Assembly: GCA_009829735.1 (NCBI GenBank)
Contig: CM020619.1
Span: 15,195,816 to 15,259,815, forward strand
Length of the DNA: 64,000 nt
Source of the DNA: Pyropia yezoensis
Taxonomy: Eukaryota > Rhodophyta > Bangiophyceae > Bangiales > Bangiaceae
Reading direction: 5' to 3'
Under the pieces are notes generated by a model. The model saw only the letters and a list, made by a program, of their open reading frames with translations, ran no database searches and had not been told where the DNA came from. Numbering within the stretch: position 1 is the first letter of the stretch; each line of letters begins with the position of its first letter. Positions 40,875 through 51,245 of the stretch are shown here, piece by piece. Made by a program: the position numbers and the translations under genes.

Positions 40875-41987
40875 TCATGTGGCCATGGCTTCTGCCGCTA
40901 CCGCCGCCAGCGCGCGGAGGGTGGCCACCAGCTCCGCCGCAATTTCTAGCAGCCGCTCCCCACCCTCTCCCACCCGTCCCCCAGCCTCTCGGTACGCCTG
41001 TACCTCGGCGTACAAGTCCACTACAGTCCCGTCAATCTCCACCTCCACTTCCTGAGACATGGTCTCGGGACCGTTGGGGCTGCTCCCCTCCGTCATCAGT
41101 ACCGTCGTAATGTCCACCGACAAGCAGCCCGCCTTGTACGACAGCCGGTCCTTTTCCCGCCGGCTCTTAATAGTAGTCGGCGGCGGCGGTTCTGCCACGG
41201 GCTCCTCAAGGCTGGCAGAAAAACGAAAGTCCACCGGCCAGCCGGGGCACAGCACGTTCAGGTCCCCAATTCGTACTTTGCGCTCTGTCCGAACCACCAC
41301 CGGGGGGCCTCCGCCAGGTGAGGGTGCCAGCGTCTGCCGCACCCGCGACGCGTAGGAAACGTCCATCCCCTTGACCCGCGCGTACGTGACGGTGGGGGTA
41401 GATGGGTCAGCGGCAGCAGCCGTGCCGCTGCTGCGACGGCTCGCCCGGGTGACCCGCCCGTTGAGCGCCGTGTTGAGAGCTGCAAACACCGCCTCGGGCA
41501 CGCACGATTGGAAGCGCACATCCTGGTTGGCGATCGGAAGGAGTGGGGTCTCACAGGCGACGGGTACCAGCGCGACAGCACGACGGTTCTCATGCTTCTC
41601 AATCAGCACGCCGAGTTTGCCCTCAATTTCGACCCCAGGGCTGTTGACATTCTTAGAAATAAACTCGGCCACCGCGCGCACTCGGTCATCTACCGTCACG
41701 GTGGTGCCAAAGAGGGTGGTAGCAGTATCGAGGCGGGATACGGGAGCCGGCAGTGCGGGTGCCGGCGGCGGGGCTGTCACCTGAGCGACCAAAGGAGGTG
41801 CTGTCGCCTGAGCAACCGCGGTGGCCGAGCCGCCATTTGGAAGGGCGGCCGCACCAGACGACGCAGCGGCAGTCTTAGCAGAGGCACGGGCGCTAGATTC
41901 GCGAAGGCGGATGAAGAGAGCGCGGCTGCGCCGGTTCAGGTGTCGTCGCACGTCCGCAGGGTCATTGGAAAACGGGTCATACACCAT
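40875..41987 (-). CDS. mRNA capping enzyme RNA 5'-triphosphatase (Cet1 / TTM type)
   Basis: 370 aa, single exon; the start at 41987 has A at -3. The first ~85 residues are partly disordered. The metal-dependent triphosphatase tunnel fold is recognisable by motif A (VEIEGKLGVLIE, about 118-128), RTERKVRIGDLNV, the DFRFSASLE strand, RREKDRLSYKAGCLSVDIT, and motif C (EVEVEID). Alternating acidic and basic residues on strands are the signature of this family (Cet1p in yeast, also in algae and protists), unlike the Cys-phosphatase type of animals and plants. It removes the gamma-phosphate of nascent transcripts as the first capping step. No guanylyltransferase domain is fused, so a separate one is expected elsewhere. 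Confidence 0.85.
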   Translation of the reverse strand: MVYDPFSNDPADVRRHLNRRSRALFIRLRESSARASAKTAAASSGAAALPNGGSATAVAQATAPPLVAQVTAPPPAPALPAPVSRLDTATTLFGTTVTVDDRVRAVAEFISKNVNSPGVEIEGKLGVLIEKHENRRAVALVPVACETPLLPIANQDVRFQSCVPEAVFAALNTALNGRVTRASRRSSGTAAAADPSTPTVTYARVKGMDVSYASRVRQTLAPSPGGGPPVVVRTERKVRIGDLNVLCPGWPVDFRFSASLEEPVAEPPPPTTIKSRREKDRLSYKAGCLSVDITTVLMTEGSSPNGPETMSQEVEVEIDGTVVDLYAEVQAYREAGGRVGEGGERLLEIAAELVATLRALAAVAAEAMAT

Positions 41988-44045
41988 CGTGGGATTTCAC
42001 GCGAGCAGCGCTTGGCCTTGACCACGGGTACAGCACGAACAGGAAGGGCTACGACACAGAGTGTACAACGGTGACTGAATCAAAGCGCAATGAGGAAGAG
42101 CATGGGACTGGGAGAGGCCAACAACAGCGAACAGAGCAAGAGCCAGCGTGCGCAGTGTCGCGACTCGAACGACTTGGCCAGACGCTCAGGGTTCACCCAG
42201 GGGTCTTGCATAGCGTAGCACCGCCAGAACTTAATGAGACGAAAGAAATTGTTTGTGCATCCGTTGGAGAGGAATGCACCTATGCTCCCATGCAAAGTAC
42301 TTGAGTTGAATTCGGACAAGACGACACAGTTTGGAATTTCCCGAGATACTCAAGGCCTGGTCCGAATGAAGCGGCCTCTGTTTGACTGGTCCCCTCACCT
42401 CGAGACCATCACGTTTTGGCTTAACGCTTCCGCCACTCCCCGTCACTCGTGCCGTCACGCCAGACCCGTGCCCTGGTTGCCACAATGCCCTACTATTTCA
42501 TCCCCCCGGCGCGACGCGGCGTCGACTAGGTGACCACCACCTGGATGCGGAAGTTGGCCAAGCTTGGCGGTCACCTGGCCGAGTTGCCGCTGCGCTTTTT
42601 CCCTTGTCGCGGAACGCCGGTTGCTTGGCTGCCTGGCGGGGAGCTGCTGACAAGGGTACATGGTCATGAGCTCCTCGAATGGGCTGTGCCCCGAAGGCAG
42701 GCGAAGGATGCCGGCCACATTCCGGACCGCACACGCCCGCCTGCATGCGTTTGTGGTGTAGGCTGGGGGGAGAGGGGCAATGGGGAGTGGGGGGGTTGGG
42801 CAGAGCTTGGTGCCTTGGGACAGAGTCCTTTGTGTTGCCTGCAGGCAGCTGCCACGCTCGGCAGCTACAGGTGGCGCCCCTCCTGGCAACCATGCAATCG
42901 TGGTTCGCTCCACTCCCCGCCCACGCGGCTTTCGCACCGTGCGCGCGGCGGGGCCCCGTTTGATTTTATTTCTTGTTTCCCCTCGGTGGGCGGCCACTCG
43001 GCGGCCTGCGTGCAGTCCTTTAGGGGAGGGGGTCTCCCCCTTATCCCGGTGCAGGAATTGTGGCTGCCGTCGCTGTCGCGGGCTCCCACCCGTTGAGCGT
43101 GCCCACGGGCTTGCCGCCCCGAGAGGCACTTGCACCGCCGCCTCCACCGCTATCTATGTGCGAGGCGGGGGGGGGGGGCTGGGGAGCGCCTGGTCGATGG
43201 AGGAACCGCATCCTCTCACCTACCTTTACCGCGTAGCACGTGTGTTCCCGGCCTGCCGACGACGTTTGGTAGCGGTTGTTTTTCTGTTGGTGGCCCTTGT
43301 GACTCCCTGGGCACGTGTACCTACCGCGGCGACTGCAGTGGCAGACTGTCGTGGGGCTCTGCCAGCCGCTCTCTCTATCCTGGTTACCCGCTGGGCCTGG
43401 CGCACCCTGCTCCCGCAACTCCTCGCCTCCCGCCGTCCCTCCTCACCCCGCACTGGCTGCGGCCGAAACACAGGCAATCGAGGGAAATTCAAGCCTCCTT
43501 GTTGTCGGCGCCCCACGTACCCTTGCGCCGCGGTGCGAATCGCAGTGCACGGGCTGTCTCGCTGAGGCGGGGTGAGCAAGTGCGCCAGCTGGGTAGTACT
43601 GCTTGGTGGTCACCCCAGCAGTCGGTTTCCCCCACCCCACCGTGTGCGTGCTCTTGACCCAGAGAAGGCAGACCGTCTCGCTTGCGGTCAATGCTGCTTG
43701 GCGGTGGGATCCGCGTTTCTCTGTGAGCTTTGGCAAGGAGAGGCGAGCAACCCCCGCGTCCGTACTTGCTAGCCCCCCTCCTGAGCCAGACGCCCACACG
43801 CCCCTTGTCTTCGCTCTGTGCATACCGTGGCGGTGCGACGCGCGGAGGGGGCAGCAGCCGCGCTGTTTGCCGCCTGGACCTGGTCGCGACGGCCGGGGTG
43901 TATGGTGAGAGCTGGCAGTGGCGTTTGTGGTGAGGTTGACCCGGCGCACTCGCCTGGCATCCTCGGAGCTATCGCTGCCTGACCATTGTTGCTTTGACGC
44001 GGTTGGGGTGGCTGAGCCGCAGCGTTCCTGTGAGCGGTAGTCACC
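41988..44045. other. Spacer between divergent capping-enzyme and SRPK genes
   Basis: 2.06 kb, with the lowest GC just upstream of the capping enzyme gene (42000-42320). Frames on both strands at 42460-43900 overlap each other, lack domains and look like shadows. Promoters of both genes should be here, but none can be pinpointed. Confidence 0.5.
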
Positions 44046-46339
44046 ATGGCGGACCGCGACCCCTCCTCCTTGACCCATCCGTCGCCCGTGAGCGTTGCGG
44101 AAGCGGCCGTGTTTGAGACGTCGACAACGACATTGAGGCGAACCAAGCCGGCGGCGCACGCGGCGCCGCTACCCGCGGCTCTGTCGACACAGCAACCGCC
44201 TGTGCCTGTGCCTGTGCCGGTGGGGGCAGACGAACCGGTCATCCATGGCGACGACGCTGACGAGGCGGTGGCGGCAGCTTCGCGGCCGGCCGAGATGCTG
44301 TTGCAGGCGGCACCCACCGAGGCGGCGGCGGGTGGTGCAGCCAAAGACCCAAAAAAGGTGGTCAGCATCAAGGCGGCCCCGGTGCATGTCATTCCCAGTG
44401 TGCCTTTTCCTGACCAAGACGCGGAATACGAGACGTCGGAGTCTGAGGACGCTGAGGACTACAAGAAGGGTAAGTGGAGCATGTCTTGGACGCGTACGCC
44501 CCGCTGTGTCGAGTCGCGTGTGGTGTGCACGGCCTGTATGCTGTCTTCTGCTTTGTTCTACTGTGCTGTGGTGTAGCTGACATGGTTTTCCCTTCTTGCT
44601 CGCTGTTCCATTGGTGACCTCCTTCAGGTGGGTACCACGTTGTTCGTATTGGTGAGACGTTTAAAGACGGTCGGTACCGGGTGCTGCAGAAGCTCGGCTG
44701 GGGTCACTTCTCGACTGTGTGGCTTTGCTTGGACTCTGAGACGTCGCGCTACTGCGCGGTCAAGGTTCAGAAGTCGGCTCCCCACTACGCGGAAGCGGCG
44801 AAGGATGAGATTCGCCTTCTCAACGACCTGCGGGCGAACTTGCCGTCAGTCACTGGCTTTGCGGTGCCTGACGCGCAGGCGGCGCCACCCGTCGTGGAGC
44901 TGCTGGACTCTTTTGAGCACGAGGGGCCCAACGGCCGCCATGTGTGCCTCGCCTTTGAGCTTCTAGGCAAATCTCTCCTGTCCCTGGTCAAGCGCTTCAA
45001 CTATCGGGGAGTCCCAATCCCGCTGATCAAGGTGATTGCGCGGCAGATTCTCGAAGGCCTTGACTACTCTCACTCGGTGTGTGGCATCATCCACACGGAC
45101 ATCAAGCCTGAGAACGTGCTGTTCGTGCCACACCCTTCGGAGATCATGGACCTCCACGCCCGCACGGACGCGGCATTGGCAGTGGAGGAGGCAACTGCGG
45201 CCTGCAATCGTGCCAAGCGTCGCCTCCGTCGGTTGGCGCCCCGCGAGTCTCAGGGCACCTCGGGCGACGTGTCCACGCCAATGCCTCTCCTCATCCCCAG
45301 TTTTTCTGCTGATGCTGCGGCTGCCGAGGGCGGCGTGAGCGGGTCCACCGACTCGGGCGACTGGGGTGGTCCGGGTGCCGAGATTGCGAGTTTTTTGGAC
45401 CGCTGTGACGGGCCCGGCAGCCCAAGTGGCCCGAACGGCACCGCGCCGTCCCTGCCTGCCAGCAGTGCCGACAGGCGGAGTGACTGCGGCAGTGATAGCG
45501 GCGGCGATGGCGACCGCGATGACAACGAAGACAACGCCTCTCCAGCAGACGACTCTGATGCGGCAAGAGGAGCGGCAGTTGCGGCGGCGGCCAAGTTTTC
45601 TGCGCTGTACCACCCCAACCCTGACCTGGCATTTGCGAGCGGCTGTATCAAGGTCGTGGACTTTGGCAACGCCTGCTGGGTGGACAAGCACTTTACGGAG
45701 GACATCCAAACACGCCAGTACCGGGCCCCCGAAGTCATCCTGGGCGCTAGCTATGACACGTCAGCAGACATCTGGTCGGTTGCGACGCTCCTGTTCGAGC
45801 TTGCGACAGGCGACTTTTTGTTCGACCCCCACTCGGATAAGGACTACGACAGAGACGAGGATCACCTGGCGCTTATGATGGAGCTGCTCGGTCCGCTGCC
45901 GCCGTCTTTGATTGAGAAGGGGCAGTACTCTCGCGAGTTTTTCACCCGCTCGGGCGAGCTGCGCCACATCAGGCGTCTCAACTTTTGGTCGCTGCGGGAC
46001 GTGCTGGGCGAGAAGTACAAGCTCCCCCCCGAGGATGCAGTCGGTCTGGCGCAGTTTCTCGCGCCGATGCTTATATTTGATCCGACGCAGCGGGCGACGG
46101 CGGCCGAAGCGCTCTTGCACCCGTTTGTCAATGACGAGAACACTGTCGCGGGCGCGTTGGGCCACTGGGCGTCGCCACAGGAGCACGACCGCCTCCGCAA
46201 CGGCACGGGTGAGCGTATGCCGTCCATGCCTCCGCAAGGGATGAGCCGGGTACGCATTCTTCCCGACGCGGAGCCGGCACCAAATGTGTCGACGCCCGCA
46301 CCTGCGACGACTGCAGGGGCGGCGGTCGGTACAGGGTAG
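44046..46339 (+). CDS. SR-protein kinase (SRPK family)
   Basis: Exons 44046-44469 and 44628-46339, with a 158-bp intron (GTAAGT..TTCAG). The product is 711 aa and the start context is CACCATGG. Residues 1-130 are disordered and acidic at the end (EYETSESEDAEDY). The intron splits the diagnostic DYKKGGYHVVRIG block. The kinase N-lobe follows (KLGWGHFSTVWLC at 163-175; the ATP-binding Lys is in CAVKVQ). The catalytic loop HTDIKPEN is at 297-304. A spacer of about 165 residues rich in Ser, Asp and Gly follows, then DFGNACWVDKHFTEDIQTRQYRAPE (DFG at 486) and the C-lobe to about 650. The split kinase with a spacer is typical of SRPK, which phosphorylates SR splicing factors; the spacer usually controls cytoplasmic retention. 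Confidence 0.92.
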
Positions 46340-46915
46340 GTGCGTCGGGGTCGGCACGTCGCCCTGATGTAGCTGTCGCTGGCAAGGTGTGGCTCGTCGT
46401 TTGTGCCACAATGCTTTTGCAGCTGACGACTTGACCCGAGCCGTGGCAGCGTGTGCCCTGTTTCTCTCCGTTTCTTTCGCGCTCTTGCGTCAGTTTTTTT
46501 TGATGGTTCATTGACCGCCCGTGGGGAGGGGGGTCCTCTGCATACGCTTTTGGATATGTACATACAAGCCGCCTCTCACCCCCTCATCAAAACGCGCGGC
46601 CTACCCGCCCATGGACGTGCCCTGCCCTGACTCTGGCAGTCGGATTGATTAACAATTTCATTGCATCGACATCGTCACCTCACGAATGACCATGTACGAC
46701 CGAGTGCTGGGCGTCGCGATCTTCCGCTCTGAAAGGAAGCGCCGGTGGTCTGCAAGCGGGAACACGTCTCCATCGCACGTACAGTTGGAAAGCTAGCCAT
46801 GAAAGCGTGCTTCAAAAGGCGCTCGCCCGAGCGCAGACGCGGAAATCCTTGAGGCGTTGGCGTCGGCCACCAGTCAATCCGCCGGGCACAGATTGCTACC
46901 ACTCTAAGGACCACA
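46340..46915. other. Intergenic between convergent genes
   Basis: About 580 bases with a T-run near 46493-46501. No gene is seen. Confidence 0.5.
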
Positions 46916-48319
46916 TCACGTGTTGGAAGCCCTGGCCAGCACCTCCTGAGCCGCGTCGACCTTGTCCACATTGGCCGTCAACCCGTTCTCGCGGAAAAAT
47001 TCCCGGAGCATCACCGCCTGGCGAGCGCGCGTCGCCCGAGAGACGCGGCCTGATGGGGTGGGCGTACCGCCCGGGAAGCTCCGCGTCGTCGGCCGGTACC
47101 ACACGCACCGGTCCCACACCGCTCGCCACACGGGGAGGTCAAACGGCACGAGCCGGTCACTGACCGACACGGGCGTGCCGCGGTGCGTGCCCGAATAGGA
47201 TGCCCCCTGCGCTGCCTGCCGGTCGCGCCACACCTTCTCAACGTACGCGTGGTGCAAGAAGAAGACAGGATCGTTTGGACTGCGCGAAACCCGCCACATG
47301 TCCCCCCGCACGGTTGCGCCGCCCACTGCCAGGTGCGGGCCACCGTGAGTAATCTCCCACGTGCCCGCCCACTCGGCAAAGGTGAGGTTCGCATCGGCGA
47401 CGAGCGCGTTCACCGTGGTCTCGTCCTCTAGAGCAAAATCCATCGAGCCAGTCGGCGCGGGCCCCGACGTGAAACCCCGCAGCACGCAGTGGTTGACCGG
47501 GATGTTGGTGGTGAAGTTGACAAATGGCCCCGTCTGGATGCACTGCCCGCTCACCGTCTTGCCAAGGAACCAGTCCTCCCAAATGGGGGCGTTATACGGC
47601 GCCACGGCATCGCGGGACCACGCCCAGTAGGGCAGCGTCACGTACGGGTCAATGGCACGGAGGGCCGTCTCGAGGATGGTGAGATAGAAGAAGTGCCATG
47701 GCAAGAACTGTACCGAACCGTGCGCCTGGGCGGCATTGACACTGTGGAGCTCGACCAGCTGCTCAAACACGGTGCGGCCGTTGGCACCCTGCAGCTGGTG
47801 GAGACCCAGCATGGCCTGCGTCCACGCCCACCGCTCACCCGGCCACATGTCCCCCGCCTCTTTGCGCGTACGGTAGTCGGTGGTGCAGAGGCCACTGGTC
47901 AGCGGCGGCGCTACCGCCCGCACCGACGCCTTGCCGGCCAGGCGCACCTCCTCCAGCCCCGCCGCAACCTCCTCGGTGGTCCCCCCCCGGGAGAGGACGT
48001 CTAGCTCGTGGGAGGACAGCTCCACGTGGTAGTTTTTCATCGCGGCCACCCATTCAGACAGCTCGAATTGGACGGGCTCTCCGTGGGGCGCCGCCGCGAT
48101 GCGCGCCGCGAGATCGCGACGCTCCAGCTCAAGCAGCGGCAGGTGTGCGTGGGGGCCATCCCCGTTGTGGCTCCCCGTCGCCACCGCTCCCCCCGACTCC
48201 GCCCCCGCTGCCCCCGTTGCGTCGCCGCCGAGCTTCGCGGCTGCCGTCGCCGCCGCCGCCCCCACCACCGCCAGCCCCGCCGCCACCACTGCGCGGAGCG
48301 CCACCCGCCGCCGGGTCAT
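46916..48319 (-). CDS. Tyrosinase-type copper oxidase
   Basis: 467 aa from ATG 48319; the frame opens five codons earlier at a GTG. A basic n-region (MTRRRVALR) and an Ala/Val-rich hydrophobic stretch suggest a signal peptide or anchor. CuA is formed by VELHSVNAAQAHGSVQFLPW followed by H and FFYL; its three His are all present. CuB has HGGPHLAVGG and, about residue 355, DPVFFLHHAYVEKVW. These are complete type-3 copper sites, so an active oxygenase/oxidase of phenols is likely. Length and the NDPVFFLHHAYVE block resemble fungal and bacterial tyrosinases more than plant polyphenol oxidases, and no C-terminal hemocyanin-like domain is seen. Likely secreted; the substrate is unknown. Confidence 0.88.
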   Translation of the reverse strand: MTRRRVALRAVVAAGLAVVGAAAATAAAKLGGDATGAAGAESGGAVATGSHNGDGPHAHLPLLELERRDLAARIAAAPHGEPVQFELSEWVAAMKNYHVELSSHELDVLSRGGTTEEVAAGLEEVRLAGKASVRAVAPPLTSGLCTTDYRTRKEAGDMWPGERWAWTQAMLGLHQLQGANGRTVFEQLVELHSVNAAQAHGSVQFLPWHFFYLTILETALRAIDPYVTLPYWAWSRDAVAPYNAPIWEDWFLGKTVSGQCIQTGPFVNFTTNIPVNHCVLRGFTSGPAPTGSMDFALEDETTVNALVADANLTFAEWAGTWEITHGGPHLAVGGATVRGDMWRVSRSPNDPVFFLHHAYVEKVWRDRQAAQGASYSGTHRGTPVSVSDRLVPFDLPVWRAVWDRCVWYRPTTRSFPGGTPTPSGRVSRATRARQAVMLREFFRENGLTANVDKVDAAQEVLARASNT

Positions 48320-50486
48320 CTTTGCCACGCACACAGCTCGCCCGTGCTAGCCTCGACCGTCCGACGTTGCGCCCGCACACACGTCCACACTAGAGTCACC
48401 CGCAGCTAGGAATGGAACGTGGGGTGGGCTCAGCGGGGAAGGGGGAAAGAAGGAGAGCGGAACGAGGAAGGGAGGCTGAAAAAAAGAGAGGCGGCGCGTG
48501 CGCGCCCGACCAGTAGCCTTGGCTCTCGGATGCAGCTAGCGTTCGGCGGCGGCGACTGCAGGCCGTCGACGCCCGCTCATGTAGCCGGTCGCCAGCAGCC
48601 CGTGGCTCGGTTGGACCGCGAACCACCGCGGCACGCCACAAGCGCGCGGTGCGCCATACGGGCGACCGGGGCACCAAGCATGAACCCCCCCTGCCCCTGC
48701 AAAGCCGACATCCCTGACACAGGTGGGGGGTCCACGGGAGGGCAGGGGAGGGGGGAGAGCAGCAAGGCTGGTCAAAATGCGCCGCAGGTGTCAAGGTCCC
48801 CTCCCTCCCGCCCCCTCTTTCCTCGTGTACGTGTCCGCCGTCACACCATGGGCACCACTGGCGAGCTGCGCCCGCCAATATCCTCCCCCCCCCCCGGACG
48901 CCCACCGTAGCCGGGGTCGAGGCCACGTCGGCGCAAACGGCAAAGGTCCTGGGAACGGGAGGGGTGGCGAAGAGCCCGGGGAGGGCCGTTCAATAGAGGT
49001 TGAGGGGCGGGGCGGGAGGGCGGGGGGGAGGGCCGTGCAAGAGCACATCAAGACCAGCAAGGGATACGACCTGCGTATGCAAGTGCGGGACGAGGGGGAA
49101 GGGGGCGGGCCCACGGTGTTCTGCATGGGCCCGCACGGGAGGCAACGCCTCGGGCTCGGCGGGCGGACCGGCCGCCCCACTGTTGGCTGCCGCGGGTGGC
49201 CGCCGCCACGGCGGGGGCAGCCGCCAAGGCCCACTGGCAGGCGGGAATGGCGTGGCGAAGGGAGGGGGGGGATCCACGGGACGGCGGCGGCCGGAAAAGT
49301 CAAGCCAACGAAGAGAACGAAACAAACAGTACAAACTACACAGAAACCACCAGCCGGGCCAGGATAAAGGGCCTACTCGGGGAATAACAGAGGAGACGAG
49401 CGGGGGGGGGCGGTTGAGCCAGACAGGCTACGGGGCGGGGCACGCCTGCCACTGCTTGCCCCCCCCCTCCCCCCCTCCCCTCCCGCGCTCCACCTGTCCC
49501 ACGCACCCCTCCCCCTCCCATGACTCCCCGCCGAAAGTGGGAGGCGCGGACCAAGGTATAGCGCCGCCGCAACGCGTGGACCGCACACCCGTGGCGGGCG
49601 GTAGGGCCGGCGGGAATGAGGCGGCTAGGTCGCGGCGGGCAAGCCACAGCACAGCGACCCCGCGCTCTGGAGAGAACCGGCGCTCGGGCGATGCGTTGCT
49701 CCCCAGGAAGGGACAGAGCCGCCCGACGTTGGCGATGGCGGTGCGCGGGTGGGGACGGGCCGCCCGCGTAGCGGGCACTTCTACACAACAAGCACGGGGC
49801 GCGAACATGCGCCGCGTCGTGGCGTGATCATGACCCCAGATGAGGCGCAGCCGTGGGTACCCCCCGCCTACGGGCAGCACGCGTCGGTGACTGCGTGACA
49901 CCGAAAGGTGGCCCCCCTACCCCACACATCCTCCACCCAATCATGGCCTATAGAATTCCCCTGAGATGGGCTGACGTTGCGAGTGGGACGACGGCGCCAC
50001 TCACTGTACAGTACATATGTACAGTCATTCCTCGATGATGACCCACCCCTATGGCGAGCATTACAGATGCCGGCACCGCGACGCCAGGTGCGTGCTCGCC
50101 AATCAATCGCTCCAGAAAAGCCGCCCGCGCCTCTCTCGCTGCTCTGAATGACTTTGGAAGACTGTCGGCCAACTCGTTACAGTGCGTACGCGATTATATC
50201 GGGCTCGTTTATATCCACCCTGGATATGAACGAGCCGAACAACGCACGAGAGAGCTCCTCAGCACTGTACAGCAAGATTCCAATAGTGTATTTTTTTGAG
50301 CCCGTTCTGGAGCATTGCGAAAAACTACAGAACTTATCGACTTCCTGTGCGCTGCAAACGCGCACCGCCTGCCAACATCACTGTGCTACGGGCAGGAAGT
50401 CGGCGACGCCACGGGTGTCACCCGCATCGCCCGCTTCTCTCTCCTGGTACCGCTCTTTCGACGCTTCACCCTTTGAGAACGCCCAT
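48320..50486. other. Long spacer, no supported gene
   Basis: 2.2 kb. The first part (48320-49800) is GC-rich with only overlapping shadow frames. The second part is less GC-rich, with a TACAGTAC motif and TGTACAG copies at 50005-50024 and the left side of an inverted-repeat cluster (50178-50236). Confidence 0.5.
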
Positions 50487-51245
50487 ATGGACGTCTCAGC
50501 CGTCGTTGCCTTGATGGCCAACACGTCGCTGGCGGACGAGTTGATGGGGGTGGACACGCCAGACCGCGTGCGCGCGGCGCAGCGGTGGATGGATGCTGAG
50601 AGCGACGTCGCTGCGATTGAAGAGACAATGGATATGGTTCTGGACGGGGAGGAGGACGACCTGTGAGTGTTTTTCTACACACTTGTATTGTATTTGTTTT
50701 ACGCTTGCCCCCACATCATTCACTTGTCCAGATACAACCTCCGTGCATCGTACCGCCACCGTCTGCGTCACGTCACCTGCGTTCCCCTCCGTACCCTGCC
50801 GGTCCCCTTGTACTCCCCATCTGCGGCCATGAGTTTCGGTTGGGCTCCATTCTCGCGAGCCCCCCCCGCACTTTTCGGTTGAGCACCGTTCTCGCGAGCC
50901 CCCCCCGCGTCCCCATCCCGCTCCGCCGCCCCCCCCCCGCATCTCTCCTCCTTCACGACGATCCTCCCAGTCGCAGACGAGGTCCGCCTCCTCTGTACGC
51001 CCGTCCCCTTCACATTTTTCCTGGCCAAGTCAGAACAGGCATTTTCGTACTTTGTAGGCTCGTTGTCGCGATTCCTCTCGCCACCTGACACATTACTGCA
51101 CTTGGTGGTACATCAAGTCGGAGCAGTACTGTTACAAACAGTACTGTTCCGACTCCAAATGGTGCGGTACAGAAGTGGGCTACTTCCTCGGGAGACCCCT
51201 GGATATGATCGCGTACGCACTGTATAGGCCCACCTGGGCTTATAC
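50178..51245. mobile_element. Candidate foldback element, 23-bp terminal inverted repeats
   Basis: TACAGTGCGTACGCGATTATATC (50178-50200) is repeated inverted at 51202-51224 with one mismatch. Each copy is next to its own short hairpin: a 16-bp stem with a 3-base loop at 50202-50236, and an 11-bp stem with a 2-base loop at 51222-51245. A third hairpin (18-bp stem, one mismatch, 3-base loop) is at 51116-51154. No transposase is recognised in the interior. Confidence 0.45.
50487..50666 (+). CDS. Possible short gene or terminal exon, unknown
   Basis: 59 aa from ATG 50487, in a frame open from about 50148. The sequence is acidic and helical (SLADELMGVDTPDRVRAAQR, then DVAAIEETMDMVLDGEEDDL) and quite unlike the low-complexity shadows around it. 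A GTGAGT overlapping the stop codon and a pyrimidine-rich stretch ending in CAG near 50732 could mean the reading continues through a 70-base intron. It lies inside the candidate foldback element. No family is recognised. Confidence 0.25.
   Translation: MDVSAVVALMANTSLADELMGVDTPDRVRAAQRWMDAESDVAAIEETMDMVLDGEEDDL

Noticed and set aside
42150..42200. tRNA-like A-box and B-box words on the minus strand
   Set aside because: TGGCCAAGTCG and GTTCGAGTC overlap within about 20 bases; no cloverleaf can form.
42455..43900. Several overlapping frames before SRPK
   Set aside because: They contradict each other on both strands and have no domains.
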